64,000 bases of DNA from Tabrizicola piscis (GCF_003940805.1 NZ_CP034328.1:2790001-2854000); one strand, 5' to 3'. Counted from the first letter of the stretch, positions 25,223 through 35,513 are shown. Made by a program: numbers and translations. Notes: generated by a model from the sequence alone, not told the origin.

Positions 25223-26476
25223 TCACTGCGGGAAGATGCGCAGACGGGTCGCTTCCAGCTGCGCAAGGATCTCTTCCAGCGCGTCGGGCTGGACGAGGAA
25301 CCGCTGGAACCCCTCCATCCCGGCCTTGGCGTATTCGGCGTCGGCGTCACGGTCCCAGAACTGGGCAATGCCGCCCGTCGAGGTTGACAGCGCCTGGAAA
25401 CCAGCGGTCAGGAACGGGTCAGCCGCGTCAACGGTGGCGTTCTTGTTTGTCGGCAGCTGGCCGACGGCCGCGTTCCACTTGGACTGCGCTTCCGGGCTGG
25501 CCATGTAGGCGAGGAAGGTCTTGGCATCGTCCGGGTTCTTGGCGCCCGAGGTCAGATGGATGGTATCGGTCGGCGCTTCTTCGGCGCGGGCCAGGCCAGC
25601 GGTGATTTCCGGGAAGACCATGAAACCAAGGTTGTCATTGGTCATCCCGCCTTCCTTGAAGACGCCGACGGCGAAGTTGCCCATGACGTAGTTGGCAGCC
25701 TTGCCCTGCACGAAGATTGCCGCCGCATCCTGCCAGTCGATGGCAGCATGGTTTTCGGTGACGAAAGGTTGCAGCTTGGCAAATTCAGCGAACACCGCGC
25801 GGGCTTCGGGCGAGGTCCACGAGATCTTGCCGGCGGCAAGGTCGCTGTGGAACTGGTAGCCGTTGGTGCGCAGCGACAGGTAGTCGAAGATCCCTGCGAC
25901 CGGCCAAAGCGCCGACGATCCGGTGGTCACGCAGTCGATGCTGGCGGCCTTGAACTTCTCGCAGTTGGCAAGGAAGGTTTCCCAGTTCACGCCTTCCGGA
26001 CCGGGCACTTCAACGCCAGCGGCAGCGTAGGCGTCGCGGTTGAAGTAGATGCCCCACTGATAATAGGTGTAGGGGATCGCATACTGCTTGCCGTCGATCG
26101 TGGACGACGGCACCGAAGCGGACAGCGAGTCCATCAGGCCGTTGTTTGCCCAGACATCCGAGATGTCGGCGAAAAGGCCAGCTTCCACAAACGGACGCAT
26201 GCGGTTTGCAGCGTACCAGTTGGCCAGATCCGGCGGGTCGGCGGTCAGGAAGTTGCGGATCGCGTTCTTGTAGGCCTCGTGGTCGAAGTTGGTCAGCACC
26301 ACGTCGATCTCAGGGTTCGCGGCCTCGAAGTCGGCAATCAGAGCTTCGGCAGCCGCCAGCGGAATCGGATCGTAGTCCGCGTTCCAGGTAACGACGCGCT
26401 TGTCCTGCGCGAGTGCCGACGTGGACAACAGCAACGCCGCCACAAGGGCGAGCGCGCCCGCTTGTCTATGGACCAT
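25223..26476 (-). CDS. ABC sugar-binding protein (AglE-like), periplasmic
   Basis: 417 aa with signal peptide (ALALVAALLLSTSALA, cleaved before QDKRV). Extracellular solute-binding family 1 pattern: TWNADYDPIPLAAAEALIAD near the N-terminus and many Trp/Tyr for sugar stacking (PYTYYQWGIYFNRDAY). First gene of the minus-strand operon; divergent from iclR across 105 bp with a candidate operator. Probable ligand: alpha/beta-galactosides. Confidence 0.92.
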   Translation of the reverse strand: MVHRQAGALALVAALLLSTSALAQDKRVVTWNADYDPIPLAAAEALIADFEAANPEIDVVLTNFDHEAYKNAIRNFLTADPPDLANWYAANRMRPFVEAGLFADISDVWANNGLMDSLSASVPSSTIDGKQYAIPYTYYQWGIYFNRDAYAAAGVEVPGPEGVNWETFLANCEKFKAASIDCVTTGSSALWPVAGIFDYLSLRTNGYQFHSDLAAGKISWTSPEARAVFAEFAKLQPFVTENHAAIDWQDAAAIFVQGKAANYVMGNFAVGVFKEGGMTNDNLGFMVFPEITAGLARAEEAPTDTIHLTSGAKNPDDAKTFLAYMASPEAQSKWNAAVGQLPTNKNATVDAADPFLTAGFQALSTSTGGIAQFWDRDADAEYAKAGMEGFQRFLVQPDALEEILAQLEATRLRIFPQ

Positions 26477-26512
26477 GGTTTCCTCCCGTTTGGTTCCATT
26501 ATTTGAAACTTA

Positions 26513-26530
26513 GTCTTGAATATTGAAAAC
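26513..26530. promoter_or_regulatory. Candidate IclR-family operator
   Basis: Imperfect 18-bp palindrome GTCTTGAATATTGAAAAC (14 of 18 positions symmetric) centred on AATATT, in the 105-bp gap between the divergent binding-protein gene and iclR. A further TTTGAAAC half site lies at 26502-26509. The gap is markedly AT-richer than its surroundings. IclR regulators commonly bind such sites next to their own gene; assignment here is positional. Confidence 0.5.
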
Positions 26531-26581
26531 TATGTCGGCTATCCTCTAGTCTGTCAACACACACGTTGGGCGGGAGGGACG

Positions 26582-27367
26582 ATGGGCGCCGAGGGACATG
26601 CAGACGGAACAGTCGGCAAGGCGCTTGACGTGCTGGACATGGTCGCGCGGCATGGCCGACCGGTCCGCTTCTCGGATCTGTTGACTCAGGCCGACTATCC
26701 CAAGGCCACGCTTTACCGGCTTTTGCAGACGCTGACCCATCAGGGGATGCTGACGCTGGACCCCGATCAGGGCACTTATGCGCTGGGCGTGCGGCTGGTC
26801 CGACTGGCCCATGCGGCATGGGCGCAATCGTCGCTGGCCCCGATCGCGCGGCCCTATCTTGATGAACTTGCGGCGAAAACCGGAGAGACGATCCATCTGG
26901 CGCAGATGGACCAAGGGCAGGTGCTGTACGTCGACAAACGCAACGCCGCCCGCCCGGTGGAGATGTTCGCCCAGGCCGGCAAGGTGGGGCCCGCCTATTG
27001 CACGGGCGTGGGCAAGGCGATGCTGGCCTGGGCCACGCCCGAGGCGCTGGATCAGGCGCTGGCGCGGCAGTCCTTCCACCGCCACACCGACCACACCCTG
27101 GATACTCCGGACAAGCTTGTGACCGAGCTGAAGGCGATTCGCGCCCGCGGCCATGCCTTCGACCGGGAAGAGCACGAGCGGGGAATCATCTGCTGCGCAG
27201 TGCCGATTCTGTCGCGCACCGGGCGGGTGCTGGGGGCCTTGTCGGTCACCTCGACCACGGCACGCACGACGCTGGAGGCCCTTGAGGGGCAATCCGGACT
27301 GATCAAGGACATCGCGGCGAAGATCGCCACCGAAGCGGAAAGCTGGCGCTTTCCGGAACAGAACTAG
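26582..27367 (+). CDS. IclR-family transcriptional regulator
   Basis: 261 aa from ATG 26582, preceded by GGGAGGG. Winged HTH in residues about 10-65 (VRFSDLLTQADYPKATLYRL), then the IclR effector domain (VLYVDKRNA, CTGVGKAMLAW, HERGIICCAVPI). Placed between the two arms of the galactoside locus, so it most likely controls both the binding-protein operon and itself with the ATPase gene. The effector is probably a galactose-pathway intermediate; this is inference. Confidence 0.92.
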   Translation: MGAEGHADGTVGKALDVLDMVARHGRPVRFSDLLTQADYPKATLYRLLQTLTHQGMLTLDPDQGTYALGVRLVRLAHAAWAQSSLAPIARPYLDELAAKTGETIHLAQMDQGQVLYVDKRNAARPVEMFAQAGKVGPAYCTGVGKAMLAWATPEALDQALARQSFHRHTDHTLDTPDKLVTELKAIRARGHAFDREEHERGIICCAVPILSRTGRVLGALSVTSTTARTTLEALEGQSGLIKDIAAKIATEAESWRFPEQN

Positions 27368-27382
27368 GGGGAGGATACGGAC

Positions 27383-28441
<1,059 letters not shown>

Positions 28442-28537
28442 ACCTGTTGGTGTCAAATTGAGCGCGTTCCGCGCATTCCTTTTGTCTCGCCTCTGCGCGC
28501 AAGCGCGCAACCGGCTCGGTCAGGCGCGCGCCGCGCG

Positions 28538-28585
28538 GGAGTATTTGGAAAAGAGCAAGCGCATTTGCTCTTTTTGAAATACTCC
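28538..28585. repeat. 48-bp nested palindrome / bidirectional terminator
   Basis: GGAGTATTT (28538-28546) and AAAAGAGCAA (28549-28558) are mirrored by TTGCTCTTTT (28565-28574) and AAATACTCC (28577-28585), with only 2-nt internal loops. It lies between the convergent ABC ATPase and trxB genes, giving a T run on both strands. Each arm is a copy of the 'GGAGTATTT-GGAAAAGAGCAA' relative of the GGGATATTT elements at 36.4, 41.8 and 48.8 kb. Confidence 0.8.
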
Positions 28586-28690
28586 GGGGAGCGCGAGGGG
28601 CTGGCCCCTCGCCTGCCTCCTCCCTGCGCCTCTTGGCGCTGGGAGGAGAGAAAAGGTCTTCGCGCCGCGAGGCGCTCCGCCAGATCGACG

Positions 28691-29629
28691 TCAGTGACCG
28701 GACAGGAACTTTTCCGCGTCAAGCGCGGCCATGCAGCCCATGCCGGCGCTGGTGACGGCCTGACGGTAGACGTGATCGGTCAGGTCGCCAGCGGCAAAGA
28801 CGCCGGGGATGGCGGTGCGGGTGGTGCCGGGTTCCACCACGACGTAGCCGCCGTTGTGCAGGGGCAGTTGGTCCTTGACCAGTTCGGAGGCTGGGGCATG
28901 GCCGATGGCCACGAAGAACCCGGCGCAGGGGATGTCCTGAGTGGCCCCGGTCTGCACGTTGCGCGCGCGGACGGCCGTGACGCCAAGCGGGGTTTCGTCG
29001 CCCAGAACCTCGGTCACTTCATGGTTCCACAGGACCTCGATCTTGGGGTTCTTGAACAGGCGGTCCTGCATGATCTTTTCGGCACGCAGGAAATCGCGGC
29101 GGTGGATCAGCGTGACCTTGGTGGCGAAGTTGGTCAGGAACAGGGCCTCTTCCACGGCGGTGTTGCCGCCGCCGATGACCACAACCTCTTTGCCGCGATA
29201 GAAGAACCCGTCGCAGGTGGCGCAGGCGGACACGCCAAAGCCCTTGAACTTTTCCTCGCTCGGCAGGCCCAGCCATTTCGCCTGCGCGCCGGTCGCAAGG
29301 ATCACCGCATCCGCCGTGTAGGTCGTGCCGCTGTCGGCGGTGGCGGTGAACGGACGTTTGGACAGGTCCAGCGAGGTGATGTAGTCGCTGATGATCTCGG
29401 CCCCCATCGCGGCGGCATGGTCCTGCATGCGCACCATCAGGTCGGGGCCCTGAACGTGGCTGTCGCCGGGCCAGTTTTCCACCTCGGTCGTGATGGTCAA
29501 CTGGCCGCCGGGCTGCAGGCCCTGAACCAGAATCGGGTTCAGCATGGCGCGGGCGGAATAGACCGCAGCGGTATAGCCCGCCGGGCCGGAGCCGATGATC
29601 AGAACCCGTGTGTGCCGCGTCTCAGCCAT
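28691..29629 (-). CDS. trxB: Thioredoxin-disulfide reductase
   Basis: NADPH-dependent FAD enzyme that reduces thioredoxin. FAD loop [12 protein letters not shown], redox-active CATC in [16 protein letters not shown] loop [12 protein letters not shown] and the C-terminal [13 protein letters not shown] are all present. 312 aa from ATG 29629; upstream open frame to 29833 runs into the lrp promoter and is rejected. Confidence 0.96.
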   Translation of the reverse strand: MAETRHTRVLIIGSGPAGYTAAVYSARAMLNPILVQGLQPGGQLTITTEVENWPGDSHVQGPDLMVRMQDHAAAMGAEIISDYITSLDLSKRPFTATADSGTTYTADAVILATGAQAKWLGLPSEEKFKGFGVSACATCDGFFYRGKEVVVIGGGNTAVEEALFLTNFATKVTLIHRRDFLRAEKIMQDRLFKNPKIEVLWNHEVTEVLGDETPLGVTAVRARNVQTGATQDIPCAGFFVAIGHAPASELVKDQLPLHNGGYVVVEPGTTRTAIPGVFAAGDLTDHVYRQAVTSAGMGCMAALDAEKFLSGH

Positions 29630-29735
29630 TCCAGCCCCCATTGCTTCGGCCCCCGATATAGTCTGGAGCCGTCGGGGCGGAAAGCCCCTGCATGGCGGCC
29701 ATGCAGCGCCATCAAGGCAGGGTGAAATGCCGTTT

Positions 29736-29766
29736 CTTGCGCGATGTTGAAACATTATTGCGCAAG
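29736..29766. promoter_or_regulatory. Inverted repeat between trxB and lrp, candidate Lrp/AsnC operator
   Basis: CTTGCGC (29736-29742) and GCGCAAG (29760-29766) form perfect 7-bp arms around an AT-rich 17-bp centre that itself contains GTT..AAC symmetry. It lies 42 bp before the lrp-type start, consistent with autoregulation, and may also affect trxB. Confidence 0.5.
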
Positions 29767-29807
29767 GCTGCGCCGCAACGTAAGTAAGACAGGCAACGGA
29801 GGCAGGT

Positions 29808-30308
29808 ATGGCCGGACATAAACTCGACCCCATCGACCGCCAGATCCTGGCCGAGCTTCAGGCGGATGGGCGCATGACCAACGTGGAACTGGCCAGCCGG
29901 GTGGGCATTTCTGCGCCGCCGTGTCTGCGCCGGGTGCGCGGGTTGGAAGAGGCGGGTTTCATCCGTGGATATCATGCCGACATCGACGCGCGCGAGTTGG
30001 GGTTCGAAGTGCAGGTCTTCGCCATGGTGCGGCTGAATTCACAGGCCGAGGCGGATCTTTCGGCTTTTGAAGCGCGCTGCCGAGCCTGGCCCCTGGTCCG
30101 CGAGTGCCACATGCTGAACGGCGAGATCGACTTTATCCTGAAATGCGTGGCACCTGACCTGTCCAGCTTTCAAAGCTTTCTGACCGAGCAACTGCTCAAG
30201 GCCGATCATGTGGCGAATGTGAAGACCAGTCTGGTGATCCGTTGCGCCAAGGACGAACCCGGACTGCCGTTTGACGTTCTGGAAGCGCGGTTGGCGAAGA
30301 ACGCCTGA
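29808..30308 (+). CDS. Lrp/AsnC-family transcriptional regulator
   Basis: 166 aa: N-terminal HTH ([20 protein letters not shown] then [20 protein letters not shown]) and C-terminal RAM/AsnC ligand domain ([19 protein letters not shown]). Divergent from trxB, which is a common Rhodobacterales arrangement. Effector is probably an amino acid. ATG 29808 follows a GGAGG. Confidence 0.93.
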   Translation: MAGHKLDPIDRQILAELQADGRMTNVELASRVGISAPPCLRRVRGLEEAGFIRGYHADIDARELGFEVQVFAMVRLNSQAEADLSAFEARCRAWPLVRECHMLNGEIDFILKCVAPDLSSFQSFLTEQLLKADHVANVKTSLVIRCAKDEPGLPFDVLEARLAKNA

Positions 30309-30314
30309 CGCGGC

Positions 30315-30512
30315 CTAGCGGGCGGCGTCGGCCAGCGGGCGGGTGGCAGCCTTCAGCCGCATCGCAAAGCCCTTTTGCCCCGGGTTCATCCGGTTGCGCC
30401 CGGTCGTGCGGCGCACGGTGGCGCTGACGGTCACGCGGGTGTCGGAGGATTCTGCGACCGCTTCGAGGACGGAGACGATCCAGCGGCGCTTGGTTCTCAA
30501 CTCGATGATCAT
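30315..30512 (-). CDS. Small basic hypothetical protein
   Basis: 65 aa, rich in Arg, Thr and Ala, not recognised. It starts with ATG 30512 five bases after GGGGAA and ends 6 bp from the convergent lrp-type stop. The N-terminal part (MIIELRTKRRWIVSVLEAVA) has alternating hydrophobic residues suggesting a beta strand or amphipathic helix. Codon use (G/C in third position) agrees with a real gene, but it is short enough that chance cannot be excluded. Confidence 0.5.
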   Translation of the reverse strand: MIIELRTKRRWIVSVLEAVAESSDTRVTVSATVRRTTGRNRMNPGQKGFAMRLKAATRPLADAAR

Positions 30513-30624
30513 TCAGTTCCCCGACGGCAAGACTTCCCTGACAACAGGGATGCAATTGGAATACGGCGGGGGTTGGGAAAAGTTGCGCTGCAAACGGTGC
30601 ATTTTCATGCCCGATTGCGCCGCA

Positions 30625-31383
30625 TTAAAGCCTTATTGTCGAGATGAGCCGTCCATAGTCCACCTCGCCCGCATGGGTGGTGCGCCGGAAGGAGTAGAAC
30701 CGCCCGGCGTCGCGGTAGGTGCAATGGCCGGTCCATTCCGCGTGGCCGACGCCCGCCGCGCGCAGGCGGTAAAGGCCATAGCCCGGCAGGTCGAACAGCA
30801 ATCGATCACCCTTGCCATTGGCAAAAAAGCGCAGGCTTTCAGGGTCTTCGTCGCGGAAACGGTCCAGAAATTCGGGGCCGACCTCATAGGCGGGCTGGCT
30901 GATTGACGGGCCGATGACGGCACGGATGTCGCGGCGGCGGGCGCCCAACCCCTCCATCGCGTCAAGGGTGGCTTCAAGCACCCCGTCGACAGCGCCACGC
31001 CATCCGGCATGGGCGGCGCCGATGACACCGGCGGTGGGATCGTGAAACAGCACGGGCTGACAGTCGGCCGTCAGGACGGCGATCAGGACGCCCGGCGTTG
31101 CGGTCACCAGCGCATCGGCTTCGGGCCGGTGGGTCAGTGGGCCGTCGACGGCGACGGCACGGGCCGAATGGACCTGATGCACCGTGACCATGGCCGTGGG
31201 GGCGACGCCCATCGCCTCGGCCACGCGGGTGCGGTTGATCGCCACGATCTCGGCCTGATCTGACGATCCGGTGCCGCAGTTGAGGCCAGCGAAGATGCCA
31301 GAGGACGCGCCGCCCTTACGGGTGAAGAACCCGTGGCGGGTGGACAGGGCGTCCGAGGTGATGATCTCCAGCGTCGATGGCAT
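30625..31383 (-). CDS. pgeF: Peptidoglycan editing factor / YfiH-type laccase-domain protein
   Basis: Multicopper-oxidase-fold family (DUF152). E. coli PgeF removes L-Ser wrongly built into UDP-MurNAc peptides; other members act as purine nucleoside phosphorylase/deaminase. The Cys/His metal site is visible in TADCQPVLFHDP and GAAHAGWRGAVDG. 252 aa. Its ATG overlaps the upstream methyltransferase stop (TGATG), giving the operon lgt - midA-like - pgeF. Confidence 0.9.
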   Translation of the reverse strand: MPSTLEIITSDALSTRHGFFTRKGGASSGIFAGLNCGTGSSDQAEIVAINRTRVAEAMGVAPTAMVTVHQVHSARAVAVDGPLTHRPEADALVTATPGVLIAVLTADCQPVLFHDPTAGVIGAAHAGWRGAVDGVLEATLDAMEGLGARRRDIRAVIGPSISQPAYEVGPEFLDRFRDEDPESLRFFANGKGDRLLFDLPGYGLYRLRAAGVGHAEWTGHCTYRDAGRFYSFRRTTHAGEVDYGRLISTIRL

Positions 31384-32444
31384 CAGGGGGCAAATCCGGG
31401 CGGCAGGGGGGCATTGGCGTGGGTCAGGGCAAGCACCTTGAACAACGAACCCATTTCCTGCGGATGGGTCAAGCGGCGATGCGCGGCATGGTGGCTTTCC
31501 AGCTTTTCCCCGGACAGGTTGCGGGCAAGACGTTCGGCCCGTGCCGCAATTCCAAGCCGGTTCAGAACCGCCCCTTGCGTGTCATAGGCATATGCTGGGG
31601 CGAGCGCTGCAAGCGGTTCAAAGTCCACATGCGCGGTCAGGTCGGCCTGACCGGGATGGGCAAGCGGGGCGTCAAAGGCATGGGCGCGCAGGGCTTGCAG
31701 CGTGTCACCCTGCGACCGCCAGCCGCCATAGTCGATCAGGTAGGCAAGCCCGCCCTGCCTGTCGATCCGCGCGGCGAGCGCCGCGACGGCATGGCGCGCG
31801 GGGGCGCAGTCTTCGACCACGGTCCCCATAGGCGCTGTCTGGAAGGCGGGGGTGTCGGGGACTTTTGCCAGAAGGTCGGACAGACCAAAGGCCAGTTGCC
31901 CATTCGCCAGACCCACCAGCCGCTCACGCCAGCCATCTTCGCCGCGCTGGAACTGGCGGATTGGCAGGGCGTCGAGGAATTCATTGGCCAGCAGGAACAG
32001 GGGGGCATCCGGCAGATCGTCGACCGTGTCGGCCCATTGGACATCGGCACTAAAGGCGGCCAGCGCCTGCCCTTGCACCGCGCGCAACCGGGGCGAGGCT
32101 TCGACCAGCACCACACGGGCAGCAGCGTGAAAGCCCGGAACGGCCCGGGTGGCGCGCAGCACATCGGCCATCAGCGTGCCGCGCCCGGGGCCGAGTTCGG
32201 CCAGCGTAAAGGGCGCGGGGGCCCCCTGATCCACCCAGGCCTGCGCCAGGGCCAGACCGAAGAGTTCGCCGAACATCTGACTGATCTCGGGTGCGGTGGT
32301 GAAGTCACCGGCAGTGCCGAAGGGTTCGCGCGTGGTGTAATAGCCGTGGACGGGATGCAGCAGGCAATCCGTCATGTAGTCGGCCACCGAGATCGGCCCG
32401 CCTTCGCGGATACGCTCGATCAGAAGATGGCCAAGTGGGGTCAT
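31383..32444 (-). CDS. SAM-dependent methyltransferase, MidA/NDUFAF7 family
   Basis: 353 aa from ATG 32444 (MTPLGHLLIERI). The family's human/Dictyostelium member methylates an Arg of complex I subunit NDUFS2 during assembly. Motif I is LAELGPGRGTLMADVL, and YMTDCLLHPVHGYYT near the N-terminus is typical of bacterial homologues. 11 bp downstream of lgt. The role in bacteria is not firmly known. Confidence 0.88.
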   Translation of the reverse strand: MTPLGHLLIERIREGGPISVADYMTDCLLHPVHGYYTTREPFGTAGDFTTAPEISQMFGELFGLALAQAWVDQGAPAPFTLAELGPGRGTLMADVLRATRAVPGFHAAARVVLVEASPRLRAVQGQALAAFSADVQWADTVDDLPDAPLFLLANEFLDALPIRQFQRGEDGWRERLVGLANGQLAFGLSDLLAKVPDTPAFQTAPMGTVVEDCAPARHAVAALAARIDRQGGLAYLIDYGGWRSQGDTLQALRAHAFDAPLAHPGQADLTAHVDFEPLAALAPAYAYDTQGAVLNRLGIAARAERLARNLSGEKLESHHAAHRRLTHPQEMGSLFKVLALTHANAPLPPGFAP

Positions 32445-32455
32445 CGGCGCCTCGG

Positions 32456-33325
32456 TCAGCGCGCCCTGGCGCGCATGGCAAACCACAGGCCCGCCGCGAT
32501 CATCGGCAGGGAAAGGACCTGGCCCATGGTCAGCCCATAGCCGCCGATGTGCAGCGCAAGGCCGATAGGGTTGCCTTCGCTGACGAATTGCGCGTCGGGC
32601 TGGCGGACGAATTCGACGGCGAAGCGCGCCAGACCGTAGCCCAGCAGGAACACCCCCATGATCGCGCCCGGCCGCTTCAGCCACCCGCGCCGGAAGGCCA
32701 GCCAGATCAGGACAATGGCCAGCAAGAGCCCCTCAAGTGCCGCTTGGTACAACTGGCTGGGGTGGCGCGCGCAAAGGCCCACGACGCCCTGGCAGGTTTG
32801 TGCGGCCTCGCCCGGGAAGATCACGCCCCAGGGCAGGGTGGTTGGTCGGCCCCAAAGCTCGGCGTTGATGAAATTGGCCAGCCGGCCCAGCATCAGCCCG
32901 ACCGGCACCGCCAACGCCAGAAGGTCGCCCATGGACAGCATGGGGATCTTTTCACGACGGCAGAACCACAGACCGGCAACGGCCACACCGGCAAAGCCGC
33001 CGTGAAACGCCATGCCACCTTCCCAGACGAAGGGGATCTTCCACGGTTCGGCAAGGTAGGTGGCTGGGTCATAGAACAGGACATAGCCAAGCCGCCCGCC
33101 AAGGATGATGCCAACCACCGCCCAGGTGGAAAACCGCTCCACCTGCTCGGCCGTCAGGGGCGGGGTGCCCTGCCACAGGTGCGGCGTGCGGATGGCGCGC
33201 AGGATGATCCACCAGCCAAAGACGATCCCGGCGATATAGGCCAGCGCATACCAGCGCAGGGCAAGTGTCAGGCCGAAGATCTCGACCTCGAACAGGGTGG
33301 GCGACAGGTCGGGGAAGGGGATCAT
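32456..33325 (-). CDS. lgt: Phosphatidylglycerol-prolipoprotein diacylglyceryl transferase
   Basis: First enzyme of lipoprotein maturation; moves diacylglyceryl from PG to the lipobox Cys. Seven-helix integral membrane protein, 289 aa. Conserved HGGFAG (periplasmic His) and [16 protein letters not shown] (Lgt signature) are present. ATG 33325 chosen because the extension to 33637 is only complement of ubiK. Divergent from ubiK. Confidence 0.95.
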   Translation of the reverse strand: MIPFPDLSPTLFEVEIFGLTLALRWYALAYIAGIVFGWWIILRAIRTPHLWQGTPPLTAEQVERFSTWAVVGIILGGRLGYVLFYDPATYLAEPWKIPFVWEGGMAFHGGFAGVAVAGLWFCRREKIPMLSMGDLLALAVPVGLMLGRLANFINAELWGRPTTLPWGVIFPGEAAQTCQGVVGLCARHPSQLYQAALEGLLLAIVLIWLAFRRGWLKRPGAIMGVFLLGYGLARFAVEFVRQPDAQFVSEGNPIGLALHIGGYGLTMGQVLSLPMIAAGLWFAMRARAR

Positions 33326-33409
33326 TGCGCACTTTCCGTGAAGCTGGCTGCTTGTCGCGGGGGGGGCGTGCGATGTCAACCGGCGGCGATCGGTCGCCCT
33401 TTGACAAGC

Positions 33410-33439
33410 TTGTGTCTGGGCCTGCGCGGCCCATATAAA
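33410..33439 (+). promoter_or_regulatory. Sigma70-type promoter of the ubiK-like gene
   Basis: TTGTGT (33410-33415), 18-bp spacer, TATAAA (33434-33439), 25 bp before the start codon; AAGGAGAG follows at 33454-33461 as ribosome site. Confidence 0.6.
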
Positions 33440-33464
33440 GGGCAGACCCGCGAAGGAGAGGCCC

Positions 33465-33722
33465 ATGCAGACCCGCAACAAGTTTCTGGACGACATGAGC
33501 CAGCTGATGACCAATGCGATGGGCGTGGCCCAAGGCGCCAAGACCGAGGCCGAGACCGCCTTCAAAAGCATGGTCGACCGCTGGATGGCCGACCGGGATT
33601 TCGTGACGCGCGAAGAATTCGATGCCGCCCGCGCCATGGCCCAGAAAGCCCGCGAAGAGAACGCGGCGCTGGAGGCGCGGATCGTGGCGCTGGAAGCGGC
33701 GCTGGTGAAGAAGAAGGGTTAA
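33465..33722 (+). CDS. Accessory factor UbiK/BMFP (YqiC) family protein
   Basis: 85-aa helical protein: N-terminal amphipathic segment ([18 protein letters not shown]), central [20 protein letters not shown], and a C-terminal coiled coil with Leu heptads ([18 protein letters not shown]). E. coli UbiK helps assemble the aerobic ubiquinone-biosynthesis complex; other members were first described as membrane-fusogenic proteins. Divergent from lgt. Confidence 0.85.
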   Translation: MQTRNKFLDDMSQLMTNAMGVAQGAKTEAETAFKSMVDRWMADRDFVTREEFDAARAMAQKAREENAALEARIVALEAALVKKKG

Positions 33723-33738
33723 GGGGGCGTCCTGGCCC

Positions 33739-33813
33739 GCCGCTCGTCGATGACTTCGTCACTCCTCGCTGGGGTGCGTGCTTGCCGACGAGAAGACGAA
33801 GTCGCGCGAGGAG
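33739..33813. repeat. Two-block palindromic repeat between convergent genes (copy 2)
   Basis: Left block 33739-33769 and right block 33786-33813 carry GACTTCGTC and GACGAAGTC respectively and can form a hairpin over a 16-bp middle. They match, as complements, blocks A and B at 12788-12845 with 2 mismatches each, but in swapped order. Located between the ubiK-like and TIGR02186 stops, where it could act as a transcription barrier for both. Confidence 0.78.
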
Positions 33814-33819
33814 GGGTCG

Positions 33820-34596
33820 TCAGGCCCTGACCAGCCGGAAGGCCGCCGAAGCCCCCCACCCGGCGACCGCAGCCAGCACCAGCGAGATCAGCCCGTAGAT
33901 CAGCGGCTGTTCCTGCGCGAGGTTGAAGATGAACCGCTCCAACCCCTCTTTCCGGACGCCGATCAGCCGCTGCTGCTGCGCCACCACCCGCTTGTCACGC
34001 AGGAGAAACAGCCTGACCTTGTATTCGCCCTCGGTCAGGTTTGCGGGCAGGACCACATCGGCCCGGAACAGGGTTTCCTCGGTCAGTTCCACCTTGCCTT
34101 CCAGCATGCGGTAGCGGTCTTCATCGGTCCGCACACGTAGCAATGCCAGAAGGAATTCGCCTGACTGCTCTGCCTCGGCCGTGATGCCGACAGCGCGGAT
34201 CACCCGTTCAATCGTGATGCCATGCCGCAGGTTTTCGATGTCCGACAGGATATGGTTCAAGGGGCCGGTTGTCGCCACGGCGTAGAAGCTGGGCGCGCTG
34301 TCCACCACCACCTCGGCGTTGTTCACCCAGATGCCTGCCACCCGATCTTTCCGGCGCACCGTGACCGGGGTTGACGGCCCTTCCACCGTCACGATCACCT
34401 CCAACGGGCCACCCTCGGGGGCCGGGGTGTCACGCTTGACCGCGCCATAGATCAGGATTTCCGATCCGTCAAAATCGGCGGTGATCGACACCCGGCTCTG
34501 GCTGAGGCCCGAGACGATGGTCTCTTGCGCCAGCGCGGGCGGGGCGAGGACCAGCACCAGCAGCAGAGCCCTGACAAGGCGATGCGCGCGGATCAT
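33820..34596 (-). CDS. TIGR02186 family membrane-anchored periplasmic protein
   Basis: 258 aa. Signal peptide (LVRALLLVLVLAPPALA), a beta-rich periplasmic domain with IVSGLSQSRVSITADFDGSE and IWVNNAEVVVDSAPSFYAVA, and one C-terminal membrane helix (YGLISLVLAAVAGWGASAA). The family occurs in alphaproteobacteria next to TauE/SafE permeases, as here (ATGA overlap with the upstream permease gene). Function unknown; probably a partner of that transporter. Confidence 0.88.
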   Translation of the reverse strand: MIRAHRLVRALLLVLVLAPPALAQETIVSGLSQSRVSITADFDGSEILIYGAVKRDTPAPEGGPLEVIVTVEGPSTPVTVRRKDRVAGIWVNNAEVVVDSAPSFYAVATTGPLNHILSDIENLRHGITIERVIRAVGITAEAEQSGEFLLALLRVRTDEDRYRMLEGKVELTEETLFRADVVLPANLTEGEYKVRLFLLRDKRVVAQQQRLIGVRKEGLERFIFNLAQEQPLIYGLISLVLAAVAGWGASAAFRLVRA

Positions 34597-35513
34597 GGCA
34601 ACACCCCGGGTGCGACCGAGTAAAGCTCGCCCGGTTTGACCAGAAGGTCCACGGCGATCCGCACGGAGACTGCCAGCACCAGAAGCGACAGCAGGATGCG
34701 CAGCTGTTCCGCCTTGAGCCGTACGCCCACCCGCGTGCCGATCTGCGCGCCGACCACCCCGCCAAGGATCAGGATCAGCGCCAGCATCATGTCGACCGTC
34801 TGGCTGGTGACGGCGTGCATGACCGTGGTGAAAGCCGTGACGAAGATGATCTGGAACAGCGAAGTGCCGATCACGACCTTGGTGGGCATCCCCAAGAGGT
34901 AGATCATCGCGGGCACCATGATGAACCCGCCGCCGACCCCCATGATCGCCGCCAGAAACCCGACCAGCGCCCCCACGATCAGGGGCGGGATGACGCTGAT
35001 GTAAAGCCCGCTTGCGCGGAATTTCATCTTGAGCGGCAGGCCATGCACCCAGGAGTGCACATGGCTTCGCCGGATCGGCGCGCCGGGTTTGCGGGTCCGG
35101 AGCAGGCTGCGCAGGCTTTCCTGCAGCATCATCGCGCCGATGAGGCCAAGGAAAAGGACGTAGGACAGCTGGACAAACAGGTCGATCTGGCCGGCTTCGG
35201 TCATCAGGCGGAACACCCAGACCCCGATGGCTGACCCGGCAATGCCCCCCGCCAGAAGGACACCCCCCATGTGGAAGTCCACGCCCTTGCGCCTGAGTTG
35301 GGCCAATACGCCGGAAATCGACGAGGCGACCACCTGATTAGCCCCGGTGGCCACAGCCACGGCAGGGGGAACGCCGATGAAAAACAGAAGGGGTGTGATC
35401 AGAAAGCCGCCGCCCACGCCGAACATGCCGGACAGGAACCCCACGACCCCACCCAGCCCCAGAATGAGGAAGGCATTGACCGATATTTCGGCGATGGGGA
35501 GGTAAAGCTGCAT
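34593..35513 (-). CDS. Sulfite exporter TauE/SafE family permease
   Basis: 306 aa, about eight or nine membrane helices with the family's internal duplication: GLGGVVGFLSGMFGVGGGFL in the first half and VGFLAAIMGVGGGFIMVPAM in the second. The family exports sulfite, sulfoacetate or other organosulfur anions. Specificity cannot be read. Coupled to the TIGR02186 gene by a 4-bp overlap. Confidence 0.9.
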   Translation of the reverse strand: MQLYLPIAEISVNAFLILGLGGVVGFLSGMFGVGGGFLITPLLFFIGVPPAVAVATGANQVVASSISGVLAQLRRKGVDFHMGGVLLAGGIAGSAIGVWVFRLMTEAGQIDLFVQLSYVLFLGLIGAMMLQESLRSLLRTRKPGAPIRRSHVHSWVHGLPLKMKFRASGLYISVIPPLIVGALVGFLAAIMGVGGGFIMVPAMIYLLGMPTKVVIGTSLFQIIFVTAFTTVMHAVTSQTVDMMLALILILGGVVGAQIGTRVGVRLKAEQLRILLSLLVLAVSVRIAVDLLVKPGELYSVAPGVLP

